A stretch of DNA of 64,000 nt from Limnanthes douglasii subsp. nivea (GCA_036936605.1 JAUPFV010000003.1:74508273-74572272); one strand, 5' to 3'. Shown: positions 21,801 to 33,534, counted from the stretch's first letter. Numbers and translations: made by a program. Notes: generated by a model from the letters alone, not told the origin.

Positions 21801-22690
21801 CCAAGGTTACCAAGGACATACCTCTCGAAGAATTTTTCTTCGAAGTAGCGTAAAATAATGCTCCAGAGGCTAACACAAAGACTCTGACCTACTTTCTAAG
21901 GAGCATATTAATGCATCGTCTCCTTCTAAAGTGATATTTTCCTCTGTCTTCTTCTCCTGGTCCTTTGGTTCTCTCTTGCAGTAAAATTTATAATGTCTCG
22001 ATTTACCGCATCTATATCCTCTGGCTGAATTTATTCCTCTCAAACCTGTATGTAAGACTTAGGAGATTGATGACTCACATGATTCTCTCTTTCGAATCTC
22101 TTCACTGAGAACTAGGTCACGAACATCATCAAATTTAAACTTCTTGCTTCCTGACGAGCTACTCAACGACGTGACAGTATCATTTCAAATATTTGGTAGT
22201 GAAGACAAGAGTATCAATGCTCGTATTTATTCATCAAAATCAATTTCAACTGAACTTAACTGGGTTGTGATTGTATTGAGTTCATTGAGGTGTGGAGCTA
22301 CCGACGCGCCTTCCGTCATTCACAAATTGAATAAATTCCTCATCAAGCGAACTTTGTTAGATGCTAATGAGTTCTCATAAAAACTGGACAGAGCCTTCAT
22401 AAGACCTGTCATGGTTGTTTCGTTTACGTTGTTAAAAACAACATTGCGGGATAACATCAATCGGATGAATCCAAGAGCTTGTCTGTCAAGAAGGGTCAAT
22501 TTTTTTATCTTTCATACTCTTTGGTTTCTTGTCTGAGAGTGGTTGATAGAGTTTTTTCTGGTATAGATAATATTTAATCTGCATCTTCTAGAACCCAAAA
22601 TCTACACCATCGATTTTTTCGAGTCTCACCTTTCCTTGATCTGTAACCATTGCTCCCACTCAAATCTGACCTCCTTTGGATCGCTACCAA
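18830..22690 (-). pseudogene. Decayed copia gag-pol of element F
   Basis: Read from right to left: a CCHC-like knuckle (YRCGKSRHYKFYC, ~22010), the protease region (21876-21592), GAG-pre-integrase (NPNVWHQRLVHMSEKRYE, ~21500), integrase traces, RT start (NDTWELTELPMGKKALQNKW, 20386-20165), RT middle (KKSLCCLKQAPRQWYKKFDD, 19963-19870), RT end (PYTSVIGSLIYEMVCTRPDI, 19613-19392) and RNase H tail (HISLRYHFIK, 19033-18836). In the protease the expected catalytic DSG is LASG (Asp to Ala). Frameshifts and stops separate every block. It resembles TNT1-type (Tork branch) elements and is certainly not functional. Confidence 0.92.
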
Positions 22691-22694
22691 CCTA

Positions 22695-22706
22695 GTTCTG
22701 ATACCA
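22695..22706 (-). other. Primer-binding site of copia F (initiator-Met tRNA)
   Basis: GTTCTGATACCA on the plus strand is the complement of TGGTATCAGAAC, close to the usual TGGTATCAGAGC. It is three bases from the LTR edge at 22710. Confidence 0.88.
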
Positions 22707-22709
22707 TTT

Positions 22710-23220
22710 TGAAGGGAAATACTCTAATTTCTGGAAAATCACTTCTAAATTGGCTTGAGGTAAAAACGTGTTTTTGGGAAAATACACAATTTTTCCTGCA
22801 ATTAGATAAAAAAAAAGGAACACAAAAACAAAAGTGAAATCAAACACACAATTGTTAACAAAGATCAACAAATTATGCCTACGTCTCTGAACCTGCTGCA
22901 AATCGATTTTATCAAAAAGACATAGTGACTCTGTCGTTTCAACGCATACACAAAAATCTAAATATTTTGTTTTGTTTGTAGAGATTGTAACACAAAGAAG
23001 AAATTTTTTTTACAGTCCTTAATGTGTAATTTATGACTCACTAAATTACACTGTCTTTTTAAATTCACTCTAGCTCTCTTTAATGAGCCTAACGTTTGCA
23101 TCATCTTCATTGTCCTATCATCATCGTCAGCTTCACTGTCGTTTCATCTAACATGAGGAAGATAAAATGTTTAGATAAAATAAACTAAACACGAGCTTAT
23201 TTATGTTATTTGACCTAACA
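22710..23220 (-). repeat. 5' LTR of copia F
   Basis: On the plus strand it begins TGAAGGGAAATACTC and ends TGACCTAACA. It adjoins the primer-binding site on the left and the TSD on the right. Confidence 0.92.
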
Positions 23221-24599
23221 TAAGTTTGCGAGTTCTTCTATAATAGTATGCTTGCGAGTTGTTTGTATTTGGTTCATGCAAGTTTTTCTTGTATACTAAC
23301 TCATGCATTCTCTTCGTTATGAAACATTACACTACTTTAGTCTACTGAAGTATTAACCATGAGACTTCTTTATAATTAGACTATTAGATCAAAATACATT
23401 AAAATGACATATACTGGTATAAATAATATATCATCCAAAATTGTTAACACTTCCTGTTCCTGTGATACCGGTGGCACTTCTTCAGGGAGCAACGGTTCTG
23501 TTGTGACTCATTCTTTGACTCGTGTTGTTTGTATTACTTCATCAAGGTTATCTGGAGAAAAAAAGGATAGAGAAATGGTTTTTTTGCAAGTTCTCGTTGT
23601 TTGAATTTCAAACTTAACTGAGCTAACTATTCATGTAGCTCTTGAATTAGTCACAACAACAAGATTTGTTTCCATCTTCTCATGCTTTAGCTGCAATATA
23701 TTCGACTCACCAAGATCTTATGGCGCTAATAGAGCCATTCTTCATTATTAGCAATTACTGGTCAACTTACTCTTTTAGCATATTAGCTATTAACAATTTT
23801 GAAGAAGGATCAAGCTCTAATGATTTGTTTGAACCAGAAATTTTGCCTCTGAACATTAAAAGATAACCTGGAAATCTTAAGAAGAAGCGTATTCCTTCTA
23901 TAGGACAAAATAACAACCAAGTAGTTGAGGTGTGGCTGTTGTTCGATACTATTTGTTGAAGTAGTTGTGCTATATACTATCTTTCTAAATATGTGAGTTC
24001 ATGTATATTGAACATGCAAGTTTTTTGTATTTTAAACATGCTACTTCTTCTATAGACCATGTGATTCCTTTTATATTAAACTACTCGATTTTAAGTCTAT
24101 TAGTTGTGTTAGATTCTATGTTTTCAACTATGTGAGTTCAAGTATATAGACCATGCAAGTTTTTTAAATTTAGGCATGATACTTCTTTTATATAATAGAC
24201 CATATGATTCCTTGTATATTAAACCATTTGATTCCTTTTAAATTAAACCATTCGATTTTAAGTCTATTAATTATGCTAGATACTTTATTTCCAACTATGC
24301 GAGTTCATGTATATTGATCAAGCGAGTGTAATTTAAACATGTTACTTCTTTTATGTAAAAGACCATGCGATAGCAAGTATATATCAAACATATTATTTCT
24401 TGTATATCAGACCATCATATCCACTTAAAAGGCCTAGATGAGATTATAAACTTCTTATATTAGTTCAATAAAGATTACAAGTAGCCTTGAATGAATAAAA
24501 AAGGCCCTAACAATCTTCATACTTTTAACCCTAACCAAAATTACTACTATAGTTTAGGGTTGGTCAGTTTACAGTGCGAGTTAACAACAAAAACTTGCA

Positions 24600-24990
24600 A
24601 AACAAAAATATTTAACCATTAGCAGAAATCTTTATTTTTTAGAATCATCTTATTCATCCATCCCGTTATCAGCCTCCTCATATTCGCTCTCTCATCCATC
24701 TTGTCATTAGACACCTCATTTTCTTCATCCGTGTTTGGGATTTTTTCTTCATATTCTTCTTCTTCCAAGTCCTATCTATTTCTTTTTTATGGAAGCTCGT
24801 TGGGGTTTGACTCATCTTCTGATAATGAACCAGAGTCCATCGAGATACATTCATCATGGAAGCATAATATTGACCCACTATCAGAAGAGTCCAATGTGTT
24901 CTTAGTGGTTGTTGAACATATACATTCTGAAAAATGGTTCAAAGAGTCAGAAAATCCATCATTCTAAGAGGATGAATAGTCATAAGAGTC
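24600..24990 (-). pseudogene. Acidic low-complexity coding remnant
   Basis: One minus-strand frame reads a Ser/Asp/Glu-rich chain with MDSGSLSEDESNPNELP and DLEEEEYEEK, broken by stops. Such acidic linkers are common in transposon-encoded proteins. No family is recognised. Confidence 0.3.
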
Positions 24991-26097
24991 ATCAGATGAA
25001 AGGAAATTGGCGATGGTTTTTTTAATACAAAGAGTTTATGCTTTTTTTTCTTTTAGAAGTTTTTATATAATAACATATGAGAACTCTTATTAATAGGAAA
25101 AACTTTGACTCAGTCTCAATATTTTTTTGTATTAATTGCTTTGGTTATGATTAGATGTCTCATTGTGTCAAATCAAGCAATAACTAAGTCAATGTGATGG
25201 ATTAAAATGGTTATATATTGAGTTGACAGATTGGTTGGAAGGGTGTGATCAATGTATTTTTTTTCTTTAAAATAGTTACTTATTCGAATCGAAGAAATTT
25301 TAAACATACGATGTTTTTACATTAAGGATCAACCATACACCAACCATGCGAGTTCTTTGTTAATGAACCATGCGATTCTAGTACACAAACCTAACAAACC
25401 CACACAAGTGTTATGACACTGATACTTGTTATATAATATACTATGCGATTCTAAGAATTTTTTCACCATGATATTCATGTATTGTTACTAATTAAGCGAG
25501 ATTGGTGGTACTCAACAGTGTGACTTCAGTGAGTAATAATACCCTGGTGAATCTGTGTACTTTTATTTACTTGTAGAACTCTAACACATTCTCGATATTT
25601 GTATTGTAGTTATTGCTTTAGTCATTATTAGAATTTTTACTTGTGTCAAATCAAACAATAACTTTACCAATTGAAATGATAAAATTGCTTACATACCGAT
25701 ACAAAAAATGGTTGTATACTTATTTATTAATTGTTTGTGTCAAATCAAGCAATAACTTAGTCAAATAATGGTTGTGCTTTTTTCTTTATTAATTTCCATG
25801 TTTTACCAATGTATTTTTTTGTTAAAAAGAGTTGATATCGGTTAATGATTTGATTTCAAGTATATACAAACAACTCTAGTCTATAAACCTAACAAGCAAC
25901 ATATTTTTTATGACCTTGCGACTTGTTTTATATAATACCATGAGATTCTATGCAGTTTATAACCATGCTATTCATTGTTTGTTACTAATCATGCGAGATT
26001 AGTCTTAATCAACATTGCGAATTTAGGTCTACTCACGATTCTGTTTGGATAGTTACTATAGAAATTACTTATGACTTTTTACAATCTACAAAGTATG

Positions 26098-26740
26098 TCA
26101 CATGATGAAATACTCAATCAAGAGAGCTACCACCGAACATAGAGCTACCATCGAATATTTTTGTTTTGTATAATTTAGGCAATAATGAAACATTTTAGCT
26201 CTCGTATTTGAATACATATCGTTACTATAAGTGTCCAATACAAAGTTTGTTTGGATAATGTCTTTGGCGTATTCACAAACAAAAACACCATAGTCAAGGT
26301 TGCCTGGTTTTTATTGTGGGATATCTTTTGCATTTTTGAATTTATATATTTTCTTTACAACATGTATCTATCTTATTTCATATAATAAGCCAACTGTTAA
26401 CAAGGATTTTGCGTAGTTAGAACCTTAGATGTAAAACTATTATCAAATAACAAGCATGCACAACTTTAAATACTTACGAGTAGCTCAGCTATTTTCCTTG
26501 TGTCATATGTTGCATATTTACTGTCATGCACTACTGGGATATAGTTTGTTATCATTCCATTTTTCATGTCAATAACAACCGATTTCTAGTGATTCATTGT
26601 ATCATTCTTGAAGTTTCATACTCTAAGGAATGCATGATACATGTTGGGCCTCATAGTTCTGAATACTTCGTCAATAATTTTTGATAAATATCCCTTTTCG
26701 GCCAATGTTATCCGCATTAAGAGAAAACATTACAAACAAT
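26098..26740 (-). pseudogene. Ulp1-like C48 cysteine peptidase, C-terminal remnant
   Basis: Ulp1 peptidases process SUMO; plant transposons often carry a copy. The final piece (26340-26098) reads LDYGVFVCEYAKDIIQ and then DMYSNTRAKMFHYCLNYTKQ before a stop, matching the usual LDCGVFVCEYAE signature. The catalytic Cys is replaced by Tyr, and one TAA interrupts just upstream. An upstream piece (about 26740-26490) reads FRTMRPNMYHAFLRV and SVVIDMKNGMITNYIPVVHD, ending at a GTAAGT that could be a splice donor, so an intron may separate the two. Non-functional. Confidence 0.6.
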
Positions 26741-27319
26741 ATTGTTACAATAATCAATAACTAATTTTTAGTTACACTTACCGTTGCATAAGAAGACATT
26801 TGGATCATGTTGAACTTATAATCTTAATCACATTCAAAACCTTCAGATGGTATTTTTTTAATCGGCTTCTTTAAGCATCTTATGAATTCAAGCGTCTATA
26901 ATCTACCGAATGACAAGGTTGATGCATATAAGAAGCTATGCAAGTTTAGTCTGACCATACGATGTTATTCTATATGCAATCATGCGAGTTCCATATATAA
27001 AAAATCAACTATGAAAGTCCCTTGTATTGTAAACCAACTATGAGAGTTCATGTTTACCATGCGAGTTCCTTGTTAATACAACCAACTATACGTAAACATT
27101 TGATGTTTTTCTAGTCCTAAACATGAAATTTTATTCTATAAAAACCAACTATGAGAGTTCTTTATATAGTAAACCATAATATTTTATGCCAACCATGTGA
27201 GATCTATGCAAATACAGGTTGTTATACTTAAACATGCGATGTTCTTATATTCCTAATCATGCGAGATACGTGTAAAAAAATTAAACTGTGAGAGTTTTAT
27301 TTTATGGTAACACTTGTAT

Positions 27320-28640
27320 ATTTTACCTTGAAGTTCAGGTCGTGTTCATAAGGTAGAGCCATCCATTCACTTACACTCACATTAAGTCTATAGGCGGACT
27401 GGGTTAAATACCATACTTCTGGATCTTCTTGTTCTTATGCCATTTGTATCTTAATGGCTTTTTAGTATTTTAAAGACTGGTATGATTTGCGTTGTTGTTG
27501 TGCTCTTTTGCTAAAGAAGGAAATTGATATCTTCCTCCTAGTTCTCAATATGTCTTTCATCATCGAAATCCCAACCAGATCATGCATTGCTCTAACCATC
27601 CTTTTTTGAAACAACATATCTGAAGTCATAAACCGACATATTTAATAGGATCTCATAGAGAGTTCAATCCATGATAACATCAGTCTCAATATGATCAAGT
27701 CAATCAAAATAGGAATGTGCCTGTTGATTCAAAAAATTATAAAAAAAATGTTTTGTACATACACTTTTGTCGAGTGTTATTAGCTAATGGTGATGCTTCG
27801 CTTTTTCACTTTTTAAAAGGTGTTTGTTCCTCTTCTGCTGGCTATGTCACTGGTGGTGGTGGTTCTATTTGTGTTAGTTATTCTAAATTTATGTTGGCTT
27901 CTTCTTGTTCTTGAGGTTACATGTGTAGGGCTTCATTTTCAGCTGGTTGTGGTAATTCTGATGTTGCTTCTGTTTGTGTGAGCTGTCCTGCCTTTGTGCA
28001 ATATGGTTCTTATTGTTGGGGTTGATGATGGTGTGCTTCCTCTTGAGCTGGCAGTTGGAGTGCGGGTGCTGTTTCTTTTTAGATGAGTTGTTAATCTTTT
28101 TTGCAGGATGGTTCTTATTATTGGGGTTGATGGTGGTGGGCTTATTCCCGAACTAGTTGTTAGCGTGGTGATACCGCTTCTTTTTTGTGAGTTGTAATTC
28201 CTTTGTGTGGGGTGTTTCTTTTTCTTTTTGTTGGTGGGGCTATTGTGAATCTTATTGTTGGGCTTCTTCTTCCGATCGACGGTGAACTTGGAGGACTTAT
28301 TGTTCATCTTAGTGTCTGGCTTCCTCTTCTTGTTGGTGGTGGTATTTCCTTCTTTGGTGTTGTTGGCCTTGTTCATCTGGTTCGTTGAAATGTTGGGAAT
28401 CGGAGCTCAACTTCTGACCATGCGATCCCTTGTATGATGAACATGAGATTATAGTTATATTTTATAGATGAGATTCCTTTAGTAAATAAACCATGCATCT
28501 TCAGTATAAAAAACGTGTTACTCTTCACATGCAAAACCATGAATTTATAAACATGCGATTCTCATTGTATTAGAACATGCATATCCATTGAATGTTAACC
28601 ATGTGAGTTCTGCTATAATAAACCAATTTTTGTTGGTTAG
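27320..28640 (-). repeat. Segment duplicated at 28770-29790 and 17460-18240
   Basis: The block containing GCTGATGGTGATGCTTC, CCTCTTCCGCTGGCTATG-like sequence, GTTGAAATGCTGGGA and the downstream AACATGAGATTATAGTTAT occurs three times with substantial divergence: 17876-18235, 27780-28640 and 28905-29640. On the minus strand it codes for a Thr/Lys/Pro/Ser-rich chain (145 aa open at 28376-27939). The two right copies are in tandem, about 1.1 kb apart. Confidence 0.7.
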
Positions 28641-29790
28641 TAAGCATGCGAGTTGTTTGAAAAATTTATCCAAATTGAGTATAATGACCATGGTAGTTAA
28701 AACAGATCATGTGATATTAGTGTTATTGATCATCCTACTTATAACAAATATGCGAATTCCTATATTAATTGGATGTCATAGAGAGTTCGATCCAAAACAG
28801 TATGAGTCTCAATATGATCAAGTCGATCAAAATAGGACCATGCTGATTGATGCAAAAAAAAATCATCAAAATAAAGTTATATACATACTCTTTTGTTGGG
28901 CGTATTAGCTGATGGTGAAGTTTTTCTTTTACGTTTTTTACGGTGTTTATTCTTCTTCCGCTGGCTATGAAACTGGTGGTGGTGGTTCCGTTTTTGTTAG
29001 TTGTTCTAAATTTATGTTGGCTTATTCTTCTTCTTGGGGTTTATGGTGTAGGGATTCATCTTCCACTAATGGTGGTACTTCTGGTGTTGCTTCTGTTTGT
29101 GTGAGTTGTTCCACCTTTGTGCAGGCTGGTTGCTGTAGTTGAGGTTTATGGTGGTGGGCTTCCTCTTGAGCTGGTTGTTGGAGTGCTAATGCCGCTTCTT
29201 TTTGGGTGAGTTGTTATGCCTTTGTGTAGGGTGGTTCTTGTTCTTGTTGTTGGTGGGGTTGTTGTGATTCTCATTGTTGGTCTTGTAATTGGGCTTCCTC
29301 TACAGGTCCGTGATGGTGTTACGGTTCTTGTTGTTTGTCTTGGTATTTGGCTTCTTCTTTTTTGTGGTGGTCTCTACTTCTTCTAAGTGGTGTTGGTCTT
29401 GTTTTTCTGACTTGTCGAAATGCTGGGAATTAGAGCTCAACTCCTCATGCGATCCTTTGTATGATAAACATGATAATATAGTTATATTTTATATGTGTGA
29501 TTCCTTCAATAAATAAGCCATGCGTATTCAGTATTATAAATATGCTACTCTTCACATGAAAAACCATGACTTTATAAACATGTGATTCCCGTTATATTAG
29601 AACATGTATATCCATTGAATATTAACCATGCAAGTTCTTCTATAATAAAACAATTTTTCTTGGTTAGTAAGCATACGAGTTGTTTGAAACAAGCATCCGA
29701 ATAGAATATAATGACCACGGTAGTTAAAACAGATTATGCGATATTAGTGTTATTGATCATCCTACTTATACCAAACATGTGATTTCTTTG

Positions 29791-29799
29791 TTATTTAAC
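29791..29799. other. Left target-site duplication of foldback MITE
   Basis: TTATTTAAC directly precedes the terminal GGCTAAGAA; the partner TTACTTAAC at 30596-30604 differs at one base. A 9-bp length points to Mutator-like transposition. Confidence 0.75.
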
Positions 29800-30595
29800 G
29801 GCTAAGAACCTTGGTTAGTCACCGGATTTTGTCACGTGTATTAAAAATACCACTAATGTTTTTTTTTGTATCAAAACAGTCATTTTTGTTGGTTTCATTT
29901 TGCATATGTGGTCACTTTTGTTTGTCTTGATTTGTATCAGTGGTCACCCATGAGTGATCGCAAATGTAACAAAAAGCCAACAAAAGTGACCGTTTTGATA
30001 CAAAAAACATCAATGACATATTTGTTACACAGGCTAAAAACCGTGACTGATCACCGGTGTTTGGAACTTGTTGCATTCTTGTCACTAAGGTTTCTTCGTC
30101 CTCAAAACGGGTCATCTCTATTTACAAATGTTGCATATATGGTCACTGTCACGTGCCAATTAAGAATACGGAGACATGTGGAACCCAAAGTTATAATTTT
30201 TATTACAAATACAATCATTAGACATTTCACACCCAAAATATCCATAAAATCGATTTGTTTCTTTGGATTTAAAATGTTAGTTACCTTATTTGTAGTCGCG
30301 CTAGTGTAAATCTACGCTCCATTTATCATCAAGAAGGGATATTTTATGTGTGAAATGTCTAATGGTCGTATTTGTAACAAAAATATTATAACTCTTTGTG
30401 TCACGTATCACCGTATCGTTAATTGGAACGCGACAATGACCATATATGCAACATTCTTAAACAAAAATGATCCATATTGAGGAAGAATGAACCTTAGTGG
30501 CAAAAGTGCAACAAGTGCCAAACATCGATGACCAGTCACGGTTTTTAGCCTTGATACACATGACAAAGTCTGGTGACTAACCAAGATTCTTAGCC
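29800..30595. mobile_element. Foldback MITE, Mutator-like, nearly full-length inverted repeat
   Basis: The ends are GGCTAAGAACCTTGGTTAG and the reverse complement CTAACCAAGATTCTTAGCC. Both arms can be followed for about 270 bases toward a centre at 30245-30330, for example CCGTGACTGATCACC (left) against the complement of GGTGATCAGTCACGG-like sequence on the right. An extra ~190 bp, present only in the left arm (about 29842-30031), is itself an inverted repeat. No transposase is encoded; the apparent ORF at 29866-30309 merely crosses the arms. Confidence 0.85.
29842..30031. mobile_element. Nested inverted-repeat insertion in left MITE arm
   Basis: This segment has no counterpart in the right arm, which runs directly from ...GTGTATCAA into GGCTAAAAACC. 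GTATCAAAACAGTCA on its left is matched by TGACCGTTTTGATAC on its right, and CAAAAGTGACC by GGTCACTTTTG, so it folds on itself. Its termini and TSD are not clear. Confidence 0.6.
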
Positions 30596-30762
30596 TTACT
30601 TAACCATAATAGATTAGTGCTTCTTAACATCCTACTTATTACTGACCATACATATAGACGTACCTTTAACATAGCAAAAGATATAAACTTAGCCAATGTT
30701 CTTGAACTTCCAGCCATGAAGTATATTTGCATGATCATTGACTCCATTTCCATACCATATTC

Positions 30763-31143
30763 TTAGTGAAGTAAGAATCCTCCAGTTTTGTTTAAATTTA
30801 TTTTCTTGGTTTCATATTGAAACCTGAAAACAGCCTTTACATTCTTGGTCGTTAACTTGACCATTTTCAACCCAATTTTGAAAGCATCATCCTCGACCAA
30901 ATACGACTTAATAATCGCTTCAATAAACACATGTTTTTTCATCAAGAACTTGTCGTTCTGTAGGTCGAATGAAGCTTTCAAAGTTATATGGAACAATGTT
31001 TCTTTCGCAGCTTTGACATGTTCTGTAGTAATGATATTTCTTTTCATCTGATTTAGGATGTTGACCAATCCAGAAATGTAGAAGCACGCTTTCCGAGACA
31101 TATTTCCAACAAAAATAAGATTAGGCACGAGTTGCATAAACAT
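30763..31143 (-). pseudogene. DUF1985-like segment of Ulp1-type transposon protein (tentative)
   Basis: A 126-codon open frame is unusually clean for this region. It reads AKETLFHITLKASFDLQNDK and then KKHVFIEAIIKSYLVEDDAF, a layout (helix, small-residue step, hydrophobic strand, then a phrase leading to a conserved Lys/Phe) reminiscent of DUF1985, the N-terminal domain of plant Ulp1-transposon proteins. It lies upstream of the C48 remnant in the same orientation. The domain call is by appearance only. Confidence 0.4.
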
Positions 31144-31400
31144 ATCATAACAACGCCAGTTTTTTCAAGCACTAACCATGTTATTTCTTTAATAAAATAA
31201 CCATGTTATATCTTTAAAAAACTAACCAAGTGAGTTCTTTGAAACATTAATCATTATATGTCTTTGAAGCACTGACCATGTTATTTCTTTGAAAAATTAA
31301 CCATGCTATTTATTGGTACATTAACCATACTAGTTCGATGCACCACAAACACAACCATGTTATTTCTGGGGGAAATTAACCATGCGAGTTTAGATGAAGA

Positions 31401-32622
31401 CAGAGTGCACAAACACAACACAACCATGCATTTCCTTTGAACTAACACAGAATACACGACCACAATACAACCATGTGTTTCCTTTGTACAACCAGTAAAG
31501 AAGATGCGAGAGTGGTGTAATTTCAGATGAGGAAGATTGAAGATTAGTTTTACTTTCACATGCACGTTGACAAAAAATAAAAAGCTGAGCCCAAAACCAC
31601 TAAACCAAGAAATAAGACAATACATTACAACATAGCAACAATACAGTACATTAAAATGTAACACAATATATGCACCTAAGAACCTTAGAAAGTACCCCGA
31701 AACATTATGTCTATAAAAACCAGAAACTAGCAACGATCGATGATCGATAATTGATGATATACCTAACCATAATATGAGTTTAACTAAAAACATAGTTGTA
31801 ATGAACCACCAGAGTAAACTCTAAATATAGTAAAAACCTACGAATGCAAAAGCTAGGTGATGGTGAAGCAAGAAAATTCATTAGAATTTTTTTACTGTTA
31901 CGATTAGTACCTGTAAGGTTTTCTGGAGGTTTTAACGCCGATTGAATCTTTGAATATGTATTTGTGGAAAATGAAAAATGGCCGGTGATACCGTTATTGC
32001 TTCGTCGGATTGAGAAATAATCATTGGGGGTAGCCAGAAAAGTTACTGGGTATTTGATTTGTGGCTTTATTGTGTTTGTGGGTTTACTGGTTTAACTAGG
32101 TTTAGTGAGTTGTATTAAAAGTGACATATTATGATTTTGATATTGGAATTGATGTCAGCAAAAATAATTGTTATTATTCCTGAAGGGGGAATCATAAGTT
32201 TTGTTGTCAAAATATTTGTGTTAGAATATTCTTCCACCGCAAATTCTAGATAAGGATCTGTTTGGTAAATATAGCTAAAATAATTATGTTATTAATTCGG
32301 TGGTCCTTTGTTTTGGCTAACTTACTATTATTATTTTTTATTCGACTACAACAAACATTACCAAAATATTCTTAAACTCGATATTGATGACTTTAGTCTG
32401 AAAAAACTATCATCCGCCGCTTATACCAACTAGAGAGAAAAATATTACCCTCTTTTCATAAAAGTTAACTTTTTTTATTTGGTTTTGTTTTCATTTAAAG
32501 GATTCGACATGTCTATTAACGAAAATATGATTGCAGCAGAAACAGTTCTCAACAATATAAAAGGCGACACTAGCAAAGAAAGTTTTTCGAAAATGTTAGG
32601 GGGACTTAAGTGGTTTGGGATT
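31401..32622. other. Intergenic, no supported gene
   Basis: AT-rich DNA without recognisable coding sequence. The 170-codon minus frame at 31793-31281 has no conserved features and runs into the repeat field. Confidence 0.5.
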
Positions 32623-32783
32623 ACAAATACTCAACAAAAATAAATTTTTGACGAAACATAATACTAAATATCATGACCTAAGTTAGTCTAACAAAACTAA
32701 AACTTTTTTATTGAAGAAAAATAAAAATCTTTAAAAAAACATAATACTAAAGATCACGACCTATGTGGTATGAAAGAACTAAC
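32623..32783. repeat. Left copy of duplicated flank around element B
   Basis: About 160 bp starting ACAAATACTCAACAAAAA and ending GGTATGAAAGAACTAAC, directly abutting the LTR of B. A closely similar copy lies at 40294-40445, beyond the broken right end of B. Confidence 0.92.
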
Positions 32784-33113
32784 TGATGAGAGAATAAATG
32801 ATAAGAAAGGAGAATATTGGATCTTGGACCTGATGTGACTAAAACATAAGATGTAGAGAGAGAAAATAGAAAGAAAATATAATATGCAGCTTGTTCCCCA
32901 CCAAGAATAAATGGGCTCCCTTTTATAGTGGGGAAGGTGGGTCCCATTGATGTCCTTAGTGGTCTTACACTATTTCACTACTAGTCCTTTCCAAACTACT
33001 TTATTTACAAATATTTCCCCAATAAATAATAAATACAGTAAGTGGCATATTTCATTTCTCTTGTTTTCAATTAACTCCTTCCCTATTAAGATCGACAAAT
33101 TACTTCCTTTTCA
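32784..33113 (-). repeat. 3' LTR of element B
   Basis: 330 bp from TGATGAGAGAATAAATG to TTCCTTTTCA on the plus strand (TG...CA). It contains the complement of a TATA box (CTATAAAAGGGAGCCC on the minus strand, near 32915-32930) and is followed by the polypurine tract complement. The boundary is set by the duplicated flank on the left and the tract on the right. Confidence 0.8.
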
Positions 33114-33126
33114 GTAGCCCCCAGTC
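33114..33126 (-). other. Polypurine tract of element B
   Basis: GTAGCCCCCAGTC on the plus strand is the complement of GACTGGGGGCTAC on the element strand, immediately next to the 3' LTR. Element C has the near-identical GGACTGGGGGGCTAC. Confidence 0.85.
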
Positions 33127-33534
33127 TTCAAGAGTGCCGGGAATGAAGACTCGTAAAATGAGTTGGTCTGAAGCGCATCTGTTTCCGAGCCTCGGTACCG
33201 AATGATCGAACCTCTCCAATGATGGCTACGAATCGTACCGAGGCGAAAACCCTTAACATGGGTCAGTTACCGACCCTGATTGATAGATTCTTCATGGGCT
33301 TGAAAGGGTGGTTAGGCTTTTTAAACAACCAAAGCAGGTATAATGGGGCCCAACTAGCATATCCGTCAAAGCTAGTTGGTGTAGACCAATGATGCTACCC
33401 TGAGCCAGAGCTACATGTGTCATCCGAGTATTCGAAGTTTGCTCGCCTGCACAATTCTCCAAGAGGCCTTTCGTCTTCCCGCTGCTTTTCGTCGTTTCAA
33501 CTCCCTCATATGTGAAGCGGTTAAGGGGGTATGC

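Larger units (their letters stand above)
18247..23220 (-). mobile_element. Complete Ty1/copia element F with TSD TAAGT
   Basis: LTRs of 518 bp (18247-18764) and 511 bp (22710-23220) enclose a decayed copia body on the minus strand. The 5-bp duplication TAAGT is found at 18242-18246 and 23221-23225. The primer-binding site complements initiator-Met tRNA. The LTRs differ at many sites and the coding region is full of stops, so the insertion is older than element C. Confidence 0.95.
23221..31400 (-). mobile_element. Degraded Ulp1-type (Mutator-like) DNA transposon remnant
   Basis: Between element F and about 31400 the minus strand carries, in order, a DUF1985-like segment (31143-30763), Thr/Lys/Asn/Pro-rich low-complexity segments in two tandem copies (29450-28770 and 28440-27700), conserved SEWMALPYEHDLNF pieces, and a C48 peptidase tail (about 26740-26098). 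DUF1985 followed by a variable linker and a Ulp1 C48 domain is a known arrangement of plant transposon-borne proteins. The spaces are filled by degenerate CATGCGAG-type motifs. No terminal inverted repeats of the parent element were identified, so its limits are approximate. Confidence 0.5.
23221..31450. repeat. Dispersed degenerate CATGCGAGTTC-type motif field
   Basis: Variants of (A)ACCATGCGAGTTCTTTGT and (A)ACCATGCGATTCCTTGTAT recur throughout, for example near 25345, 25365, 25992, 26988, 27058, 27258, 28566, 28645 and 29448, often 20-45 bp apart in short runs. Near 31165-31400 a related form (ACCATGTTATTTCTTTGA) repeats about every 35 bp. They look like the remains of a minisatellite. Confidence 0.65.

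Noticed and set aside
27974..28437. Several plus-strand Leu/Val/Phe-rich open frames resembling membrane segments
   Set aside because: They are complements of the Thr/Lys/Asn-rich minus-strand linker of the Ulp1-type remnant, which recurs in three copies.
29866..30309. 147-codon open frame
   Set aside because: It crosses both arms of the foldback MITE; no conserved features.
31281..31793. 170-codon minus-strand open frame
   Set aside because: Hydrophobic, low information, overlaps the repeat field, no family.
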